DNA of 5,196 nucleotides from CAZMFZ01 sp964565665. GTDB lineage: Bacteria > Bacteroidota > Bacteroidia > Cytophagales > UBA9547. The position numbers and the translations under genes were made by a program. Shown piece by piece: positions 1 to 5,196 of the stretch. The stretch covers positions 1 to 5,196 of the forward strand of contig CAZMFZ010000165.1 in assembly GCA_964565665.1 (NCBI GenBank). Reading direction: 5' to 3'. The notes under the pieces were generated by a model. It was not told the DNA's origin and searched no databases. It was given only the letters and a program-made list of their open reading frames with translations. Every line of letters begins with the position of its first letter. Position 1 is the first letter of the stretch.

Positions 1-83
1 GTTCCCAAAATTATTATATTAATTTGAAATTCCTACAACACCATATCAAACCCCGCACTAAACCCACAGCTGAACATTTCCAG
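1..83 (+). repeat. Left arm of an 83-base imperfect inverted repeat
   Basis: The reverse complement of 1-83 aligns without gaps to 5114-5196, with 75 of 83 positions identical. The arm covers the tail-coding fragment (33-83) and 32 bases of its 3' flank. The flank contains a shared block reading TAATTTTGGGA on the minus strand. The outer end coincides with the first base of the window, so the repeat may continue beyond it, although the two outermost bases already differ. Confidence 0.9.
33..83 (-). pseudogene. C-terminal tail fragment of a second copy of the large protein
   Basis: Read on the minus strand, positions 83 to 33 encode LEMFSCGFSAGFDMVL and a TAG stop, identical in protein to residues 1639-1654 of the large gene. 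At the DNA level 49 of 51 bases agree, and both differences (GCC/GCG, GTA/GTG) are synonymous. The similarity stops abruptly at base 84. In the same frame only five more codons (LKKRL) precede a TGA at 101-99, so no full gene can exist here, and the body of such a gene would have to overlap the plus-strand gene. It is therefore a truncated remnant or a rearrangement or assembly junction. The sequence match is certain; its origin is not. Confidence 0.75.
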
Positions 84-199
84 TAACCTTTTTTTCAATC
101 ACGCCACCAATATCTCCCCAAAAAAACAAAATAATTGTAACTATTAAAACTTTTTATGTATCATAGCTACCTCTTATTCATCTTACCCCAGCATTGGCT
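84..199 (+). promoter_or_regulatory. AT-rich spacer and 5' leader of the large gene
   Basis: These 116 bases separate the inverted tail fragment from the start codon and must contain the promoter if the gene is transcribed from its own start. They hold a run of seven A at 120-126 and an AT-rich stretch to about 160. The best guess for the Bacteroidota -33/-7 pair is TTG at 135-137 and TATGTATC at 155-162, but the second departs from TAnnTTTG and the spacing is short, so no promoter is firmly placed. No Shine-Dalgarno sequence precedes 200. No other gene, riboswitch or operator is recognisable. Confidence 0.3.
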
Positions 200-280
200 A
201 TGCACCCTATTTATTCTTTATTCAAAATCAGGCTTATCATTTGTTTAATTGTTGGCTATCAGTCAATTAGTTTGGTAGCT
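200..280 (+). other. Signal peptide of the large exported protein
   Basis: Residues 1-27 have a short N-region with K9 and R11, a hydrophobic core (LIICLIVGY) and a small-residue cleavage site after LVA, leaving QTRYPA as the mature N-terminus. An N-terminal Gln directly after such a site is common among exported Bacteroidota proteins. C15 lies inside the core as LIIC and does not make a good lipobox, so cleavage by signal peptidase I is preferred over lipoprotein processing. The assignment is by eye. Confidence 0.8.
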
Positions 281-3200
281 CAAACCAGGTATCCGGCCAC
301 CATGACTACCTTTCTCAACCCACCTTATTCTCTCTATTTGTCAGATTTTGCCGATCCTGCCACCACTATGGTATCAGGAACACTCATTTTCAACGATTTA
401 AGTGAATCGTCATGGGATGTAAAATTGAGGTTCACTTTGGAAAGCACCCGACTAAAATTACAAACCAGCCCCGATTTTTTTGCTTCTCAGCCCATTACCC
501 TTATTCCGGGTATACCTTACACATTGCAAGCCACCGATTTGGCGCCTTACCTCGACATTCGCAATTTGCAAGCCATGGGTATTACACCCGCAGAACTATC
601 GCAAAATGGCAGGTTGCCAGAAGGGCTTTACACTTTTACCATCGAGGCACTTGATTTCCGAACGGGCAAGGTGCTTTCCAACAAATCGAGTGCGGTAGCT
701 TGGCTGGTATTGAAAGATCCGCCACGCATCATTTCCCCGATTTGCAACAGCTACCTTAAGCCGCAACAGGTGCAAAACATATTCTTCCAATGGCAAAATT
801 CTAATGCTTTTTCACCTAATAGTGCTGGCACTGAATACCAATTGAAGATAGATGAGATTACCGATACCACCAATGGCGATGCTCGCAGTGCGATTCAAAA
901 TGCCAAAACACTCCCCATATTCCAATCTGCCTTTAGTGAAAATTTTAATTTGCAATACGATGTTTCTCAACCTGCCTTAGATTTAGGCAAGGCTTATGCT
1001 TTTCGTGTTCAAGCTGTAGAACAAAATGGGAAGGACACTTACAAAAACCAAGGCTATAGCGAAGTATGCTGGTTTTACTATGGGTTTCCTAACAACAGGA
1101 AAATAAACCCTGTAGCCCCAAGTCTGGGCTATTTCTATACAAAAATTGACAAACCTGTGTTTAGATGGACTGCTCCCGACAAAACCATTCAGGGACAAAG
1201 CTTTACTTACAATATAAAGGTGGTGAAGAAAGATTCGAGCCAAACTGCTGAGGAAGCATTGAGAGACAACCCTGTATGGCACCAAGAAGAAAGTTTTTCA
1301 TATATCACTAAAAATGTAGCACTAAGGGTAGATAAGCCATTAGAACCCAACACGGAATATGCTTGGCAGGTTACTTGTAAGTCGGAAGAGCAAGAGGTGG
1401 CCAAAAGCCCGGCTTGGTGGTTTAAAGGCCCACCTGTATGTAGCGTAATTGAAGCAGGAATTCATAAAATCAGGGTACGCTCTACCTCCAATACCGATTT
1501 GAAACACCTGAATGGAAAGGGCTATCTTTTAATTAATAACGATACCGTTAATGTAGAGTTTAACAACCTGCAAGTAGGCGATTTGGGAGGAATCTATGTG
1601 CTTGATGGGGGTGCCGTTTATAAGGAATTTGACAAAACCTATACCATAGATATTCAACCCAAGCAACCCAAAAACCCAGTATCGCAATTTCAATACACCG
1701 CTTTAAGGCTAGATAGAGAGAGCCTTACGCTCAAGGGTTTTTTAAAATATCCTTTGCCCCACCCGGTAGCATCAGAGCAGAAAACATATATTGAAACCAA
1801 CCCTACGTGGATAAATTTTGATAGGCTGAAGGTGTCATCTACCCTCAAGTGCAAAAAAGACAATTCATTCAGGCTTTTAGAGCCTTTCGATTTCAAACTT
1901 GGTATTGATACCACTTCTGTCTTTTATGTATTCGACAATAAATACGATGTGTTTTTTCAAGGGAGCGTAACCTTGAATGATAAAACCAAATCAGAGTCGG
2001 GTATTCCCATCACTTACAATTTTAATTATGCCACCAATATCACTTATTTGCCGGCTGGCAAGTGCAATACACAGGGGTCTGTAATCAATGTGGTAGAAAA
2101 TACTGGCTATAAAGTTCGTACCGATAGCGTAGTTATAGATTTGGATGAAGAGCAATCGCCCGGAGGGCTCAATGCCGGGTGGAAAGGGGCATGGTTTAGC
2201 GACTATTCCTTTATTTGGCGAAGTGAAATTGACAATTCAGGCCAATTGAGTATTGCGTCCGAACTTAGTTACCCTCAAAAACAAACCTCGGGAACTGAAA
2301 CTGTTTGCAGGGTAGGTTCGCAAGGGCTAACCTTTGCCATTACCCAAGTGCTAAACGATAGTGCCGGATTCAATACCTTCAGTGCAAAAATTGCCCGCTT
2401 GGGCTTGAAAGTGAACAATGGAAGTGTAGTCAATAGCACACTTACTGGCAAGCTACTGTTGCCTATTATCAGCAGTTCTACTTATTACAATTATATTTTG
2501 CCTATTGCCAACGATGGATTCATGGATGGCTATATGGAAAAATTAGATGGCGCAGAATTCTATCTGAACCAAGGCAAGGGCGAAAGAGAGGTAAAAGTAA
2601 AAGTGAACAGGGCGGTGTTTACCAACAAAGACAGGTTGGCAATGAATGTAGATGTAGGCTGGCCGGGCTTAGGCATTCAGCTTAATGGCTTAGGCGGTTT
2701 TTTCGCTTGGGGTAGCTACGATATTGGGTTTGGCGAGAAAAACGGAGCTGTAGCACTCATGGAGCAAACTCAAGGCAAAGTAGGTGGCTATCCATTTAAT
2801 GCCGATGGCATAGGTGCGGGGAGCAGTGGCGGTATGTATTCCATTGTGATTACAGGAAAAATAAATATGGGTGAAGATGTGAGCGGAGCCAATGGTGCAC
2901 CCACCACCAATATTTACTCTATTGTACCCAATGCATATGCCCGCAAAGATGGCGAAGCCTCGAAAGACTACACGGCAGGCGGTGCTAAGAAACCTAGCGG
3001 AGGCGAGAATACACCTACCCAAGTTGTAGACGAAACCAAGCCTGGCCTTACCCCCGAAGAAGCAGCCCAAAGCAAAGATGCCATAGTATCGGCTGCCGAC
3101 CGTGTGAAAGAGTCGCTTACTTCCAGTGGCTCGAAAGCCTACGGAGCGGCTGAGTTTACGGGTGTTTCTTCTCCCTCTTTGGAACAAGGAATAGGTGCTC

Positions 3201-5164
3201 TCTTAGAATATGCTAAAAATCGCTATCCAGAAAAATATGAAGTGCTTATGGATATGATAGCTTTAGCTACTGACCCTGCCCACGCCCTTTTAGATGATAA
3301 GCTTGAAAAAGTATCAGACAAAGTAAACGTTAAAATAGACACCCTACTTAGCCGCAGCGATGAAGCCATAGAAGATAAAGTGGGCTTGCTCATCAATATC
3401 GTACGCGACAAAGTGATTACCCTCGTGAAAGGGAAAGACCCCATTCTAACTTCATCAATTAATTCTCTGGCAGAATCAGCTAAAAACGCTACAGCAGAGG
3501 AAATCAAGCGATCAATACGTAGCTCTGTCACCAAAAATATTAAAGAACCGCTCACTGCACTTATAAAAGACAGTGTCACCGCACGGCTCTCACTTATTAT
3601 CAAAGAAGAAATAGGCTCGATAGGGTTCGACTTGGAAGCAGGCGCTGCCAACGCAGAATTTAAGGGCAATATGGGCAAAGCACTTGACCGTATTATTGCT
3701 GAAATGTTGGCAGACCTCAACGTACAGAAAATTACCTCCACCATTACCAAAACGGGTGAAGATGCCATCTTGGGCATAAGTATGGAGAATATTTATGCAC
3801 AAATGTCGAAAGACCTCGTGTCGATAGCCGCAAAAGCGGCCGTAGAAGCAGGTTTAAATAAAGCGATCAATTCCGCTACCGAAAAAATGGGAGTAAAAGT
3901 ACCCGTGAATATGGCCGACCTTGCCGACAAACTAGCAAAAGGAGATATAAAAGGGGCTTTATTGGCATTCGACCCCATAGAGATTAAAATCAATTCAAAT
4001 TTTATGAGCCTTAGCGGCTGGATCAAATTTTCTCCGGACGACCCCACCTATGGCAATATTTGGCGTGGCGATATTAATTTAGACATGAAAATACCCAAGC
4101 CTTTTGCCTTCACAGCGGTATATATGAATGGCAGGAAAGACGATTACAGCTATTGGTTTTGCCAGTTGACGCCAGGAATAAAAAAAGACAGTTCGGGAAA
4201 AGCCTCTCCAATGGGAGGTGCATTGAGCAAATCTGTAAACAAGATGGATAACCCGGTAGCACTCGGCCCGGTGCAAATAATGGGGGTAACAGGCAGGGTG
4301 TGGTATAAAATGGTGGACTCTGAAACGGGCATAGTACCTGATGGCACCAAAACCTATGGAGCCTACATGCGATTGGTACTTTTCGATAAAGCGGAATCGG
4401 GAAAAAACATCCGTATGGATATTGCAGCGGGCATTCAACTAGATGAAAGTGGCGATTATGAAATAGAATTTAATGGCAATGCCCAATTTAAAAGCGGCAC
4501 TGCGAATTTAGATGTTCCCGACCCCAGTGCACAAGTGGCTGTAAGTATATATCTCTACCTCAACAGCAAAGAAGAGCATTTTATAGGCAAAGCGAAGGCA
4601 GAAATAAAGCAAGGCGTATGTATCTCAGCCACATTGTTTGTTGAGACAAAACCAGGGTACTGGATAGTGAAAGTGGGCGACCAACCATTTGCAGACCGAA
4701 TAAAAATTACCCCAGGTTGTGCAGGCTGGGGCGGGCAAGGGTGGTTTATTATAAATCAAAAAACGGCCGAAATTGGACTGGGTTTATCTATTAGTATAGA
4801 CCAAAATGTGGGTTTCAATGCAGCTGGGTTTGAAATAAAAGTATATGTAAGTGCAGGGGTGGCAGCTGCAATTATGGCAGAGTTTCAATACAACCCTTCA
4901 TTGGCATTGAATAAGGCAGGCATATTTATAGACATTTATGGCAATGTAAGGGTATGCTATGCCTCGCCATCGGTAGATTTGGGTTTTACAAGAATAGCTG
5001 CCATTTCGGGCTGCATCACTTTGGTAGAGTTATCGATACATGGCGAACTTGTTGTTACTTTCAACCCTAAGCCTACCAAAGTAAGCGGCAAAGTAGATGG
5101 CCATATTACCGTGCTGGAAATGTTCAGCTGTGGGTTTAGTGCCGGGTTTGATATGGTATTGTAG
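200..5164 (+). CDS. Very large exported FN3-like / TANFOR-type surface protein of Bacteroidota, function unknown
   Basis: One open frame encodes 1654 residues. I chose the ATG at 200 because it gives a clean signal peptide (basic KIR at 9-11, hydrophobic LIICLIVG, likely cut after LVA at 27). A TTG two codons earlier is possible; no Shine-Dalgarno is visible, which is normal in this phylum. Domains: residues 28-172 are a beta domain with PPYSLYLSDF, SWDVKLRFTLE, DLAPYLD and LPEGLYTFTIEALD, which I recall from large Bacteroidota proteins annotated as TANFOR or fibronectin type III. Residues 173-295 and 300-412 are two FN3-like units (IFFQW...AYAFRVQA; PVFRWTAP...EYAWQV). Residues 413-910 are beta-rich, 911-955 a Gly/Ser/Pro linker, 955-1252 predicted helix rich in Ala/Lys/Glu, and 1256-1654 beta- and glycine-rich. 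No enzyme motif and no typical type IX C-terminal domain is seen. A surface structural, adhesion or scaffold role is inference. The gene call is very sure, the family fairly sure, the function unknown. Confidence 0.95.
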   Translation: MHPIYSLFKIRLIICLIVGYQSISLVAQTRYPATMTTFLNPPYSLYLSDFADPATTMVSGTLIFNDLSESSWDVKLRFTLESTRLKLQTSPDFFASQPITLIPGIPYTLQATDLAPYLDIRNLQAMGITPAELSQNGRLPEGLYTFTIEALDFRTGKVLSNKSSAVAWLVLKDPPRIISPICNSYLKPQQVQNIFFQWQNSNAFSPNSAGTEYQLKIDEITDTTNGDARSAIQNAKTLPIFQSAFSENFNLQYDVSQPALDLGKAYAFRVQAVEQNGKDTYKNQGYSEVCWFYYGFPNNRKINPVAPSLGYFYTKIDKPVFRWTAPDKTIQGQSFTYNIKVVKKDSSQTAEEALRDNPVWHQEESFSYITKNVALRVDKPLEPNTEYAWQVTCKSEEQEVAKSPAWWFKGPPVCSVIEAGIHKIRVRSTSNTDLKHLNGKGYLLINNDTVNVEFNNLQVGDLGGIYVLDGGAVYKEFDKTYTIDIQPKQPKNPVSQFQYTALRLDRESLTLKGFLKYPLPHPVASEQKTYIETNPTWINFDRLKVSSTLKCKKDNSFRLLEPFDFKLGIDTTSVFYVFDNKYDVFFQGSVTLNDKTKSESGIPITYNFNYATNITYLPAGKCNTQGSVINVVENTGYKVRTDSVVIDLDEEQSPGGLNAGWKGAWFSDYSFIWRSEIDNSGQLSIASELSYPQKQTSGTETVCRVGSQGLTFAITQVLNDSAGFNTFSAKIARLGLKVNNGSVVNSTLTGKLLLPIISSSTYYNYILPIANDGFMDGYMEKLDGAEFYLNQGKGEREVKVKVNRAVFTNKDRLAMNVDVGWPGLGIQLNGLGGFFAWGSYDIGFGEKNGAVALMEQTQGKVGGYPFNADGIGAGSSGGMYSIVITGKINMGEDVSGANGAPTTNIYSIVPNAYARKDGEASKDYTAGGAKKPSGGENTPTQVVDETKPGLTPEEAAQSKDAIVSAADRVKESLTSSGSKAYGAAEFTGVSSPSLEQGIGALLEYAKNRYPEKYEVLMDMIALATDPAHALLDDKLEKVSDKVNVKIDTLLSRSDEAIEDKVGLLINIVRDKVITLVKGKDPILTSSINSLAESAKNATAEEIKRSIRSSVTKNIKEPLTALIKDSVTARLSLIIKEEIGSIGFDLEAGAANAEFKGNMGKALDRIIAEMLADLNVQKITSTITKTGEDAILGISMENIYAQMSKDLVSIAAKAAVEAGLNKAINSATEKMGVKVPVNMADLADKLAKGDIKGALLAFDPIEIKINSNFMSLSGWIKFSPDDPTYGNIWRGDINLDMKIPKPFAFTAVYMNGRKDDYSYWFCQLTPGIKKDSSGKASPMGGALSKSVNKMDNPVALGPVQIMGVTGRVWYKMVDSETGIVPDGTKTYGAYMRLVLFDKAESGKNIRMDIAAGIQLDESGDYEIEFNGNAQFKSGTANLDVPDPSAQVAVSIYLYLNSKEEHFIGKAKAEIKQGVCISATLFVETKPGYWIVKVGDQPFADRIKITPGCAGWGGQGWFIINQKTAEIGLGLSISIDQNVGFNAAGFEIKVYVSAGVAAAIMAEFQYNPSLALNKAGIFIDIYGNVRVCYASPSVDLGFTRIAAISGCITLVELSIHGELVVTFNPKPTKVSGKVDGHITVLEMFSCGFSAGFDMVL
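281..1435 (+). other. N-terminal conserved beta domain plus two FN3-like domains
   Basis: This part encodes residues 28-412. The first domain (28-172) is the most recognisable part of the protein: PPYSLYLSDF near 41-50, DVKLRFTLE near 73-81, LAPYLD near 114-119, GRLPEGLYTFTIEALDF near 137-153, then AWLVLKDPP leading into the next unit. The two following units each begin with a proline-rich turn, contain a Trp strand (FFQW 195-198; FRW 321-323) and end with a Y-A-[FW]-[RQ]-V strand (266-270; 387-391), as FN3 folds do. C182 and C290 bracket the first FN3-like unit, so a disulfide is possible. The family recognition comes from memory of related proteins, not from a search. Confidence 0.65.
3062..3955 (+). 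other. Long predicted alpha-helical segment inside an otherwise beta-rich protein
   Basis: Residues 955-1252 are rich in Ala, Lys, Glu, Asp, Ile and Leu, with hydrophobic residues spaced three or four apart, as in DKLEKVSDKVNVKIDTLL, IKEPLTALIKDSV and IAAKAAVEAGLNKAI. There are few aromatic residues and no cysteine. A Gly/Ser/Pro/Thr linker (911-955, including AGGAKKPSGGENTP) separates it from the beta-rich part before it. Its alternating acidic and basic clusters fit an amphipathic helical bundle or coiled coil, which could be an elongated spacer or an oligomerisation region. Role is inference. Confidence 0.6.
3965..5161 (+). other. C-terminal beta- and glycine-rich domain ending in FDMVL
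   Basis: Residues 1256-1654 show many short alternating strands (IEIKINSNFMSLSGWIKF, GDINLDMKI, QVAVSIYLYL, IGLGLSISI, FEIKVYVSAG, LSIHGELVVTF), with glycines and polar turns between them. Five of the protein's cysteines lie in its last 181 residues (1474, 1507, 1586, 1605, 1644). The end, SCGFSAGFDMVL, lacks the motifs of the known type IX C-terminal domains. The strand pattern could fit a beta-sandwich, a beta-solenoid or a membrane-associated beta sheet, and I cannot tell these apart by eye. The last 16 residues are repeated without change in the minus-strand fragment near the window start. Confidence 0.5.
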
Positions 5165-5196
5165 AAATTTAAAATTAAAACAATAATTTTGGGAGT
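5114..5196 (-). repeat. Right arm of an 83-base imperfect inverted repeat
   Basis: This arm contains the last 16 codons and stop of the large gene and the 32 bases after it, matching 1-83 in inverted orientation. The differences are at 5143 and 5158 in the coding part and at 5165, 5171, 5179, 5181, 5195 and 5196 in the flank. The inner boundary is sharp: bases before 5114 have no convincing counterpart beyond 83. Confidence 0.9.
5171..5190 (+). terminator. Weak AT-only hairpin after the stop codon
   Basis: AAAATTA (5171-5177) can pair with TAATTTT (5184-5190) around the loop AAACAA, six bases after the stop. The stem has no G or C and is followed by GGGAGT rather than a T-run, so it is at best a weak terminator. 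Six of the seven pairs are also possible in the inverted copy at the window start despite flank differences, which is mild support for a role in 3'-end formation. Confidence 0.25.

Noticed and set aside
1..83. Terminal inverted repeats of a transposon
   Set aside because: The repeat consists mainly of the gene's own C-terminal codons, the enclosed gene is no transposase, and no target-site duplication can be seen within the window.
135..162. Bacteroidota-type promoter (TTG ... TATGTATC)
   Set aside because: The -7 element departs from TAnnTTTG at two fixed positions and the gap is shorter than usual, so it is reported only as a weak guess in the spacer entry.
194..199. TTG at 194 as the start codon of the large gene
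   Set aside because: It adds only two residues. The ATG at 200 is a standard start and gives an equally good signal peptide; no ribosome-binding sequence favours the TTG.
233..244. Lipobox LIIC at residues 12-15
   Set aside because: The residues at -2 and -1 are Ile instead of small residues, the cysteine sits in mid-core, and a good signal peptidase I site follows at residue 27.
2690..3187. Minus-strand open frame of 165 residues within the large gene
   Set aside because: It is a shadow of the plus-strand coding sequence; the translation is rich in Arg, Cys, Gly and Phe without recognisable domain structure.
3223..3777. Minus-strand open frame of 184 residues within the large gene
   Set aside because: It lies wholly inside the helical-segment coding region, where the codon pattern of the plus-strand gene keeps the opposite strand open. 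Its Ser/Leu/Ile-rich translation resembles no family I know and has no start context.
4750..5164. Canonical type IX secretion C-terminal domain
   Set aside because: I see no proline-asparagine-proline strand near the start of such a domain and no usual terminal basic strand; the sequence ends in FDMVL.

Overview
The window looks like DNA from a member of the Bacteroidota (Cytophagia, Chitinophagia or Sphingobacteriia type). This rests on the single large protein it carries, whose N-terminal part resembles a family of large exported fibronectin-type-III-like proteins I know only from that phylum. It also fits the AT-rich flanks and the absence of a Shine-Dalgarno sequence before the start codon. 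No rRNA, tRNA, plasmid, phage or transposase gene is visible.

Layout: positions 1-83 are an inverted copy of the last 83 bases of the window. On the minus strand they encode the final 16 residues and stop of a second copy of the main gene's C-terminus, followed by matching 3' flanking DNA. Positions 84-199 are a short AT-rich spacer that must hold the promoter of the main gene, although no convincing consensus is visible. Positions 200-5164 are one uninterrupted gene encoding 1654 residues. Positions 5165-5196 are a short AT-rich 3' flank with a weak hairpin.

The protein has a signal peptide, then a conserved N-terminal beta domain, two FN3-like domains and a long beta-rich stretch. A low-complexity linker follows, then about 300 residues of Ala/Lys/Glu-rich predicted helix, and finally about 390 residues of beta-rich, glycine-rich sequence to the C-terminus. 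It is most likely a cell-surface or periplasmic protein. No catalytic motif and no canonical type IX secretion C-terminal domain is visible, so its function cannot be stated.

The most unusual observation is the imperfect inverted repeat joining the two ends of the window: 75 of 83 positions match without gaps. The two coding differences are both synonymous, and the other six fall in the 32 noncoding bases. This suggests that a second, once-functional paralogue lost all but its tail here, or that the tail of a distant paralogue was joined to this locus by rearrangement or by misassembly.
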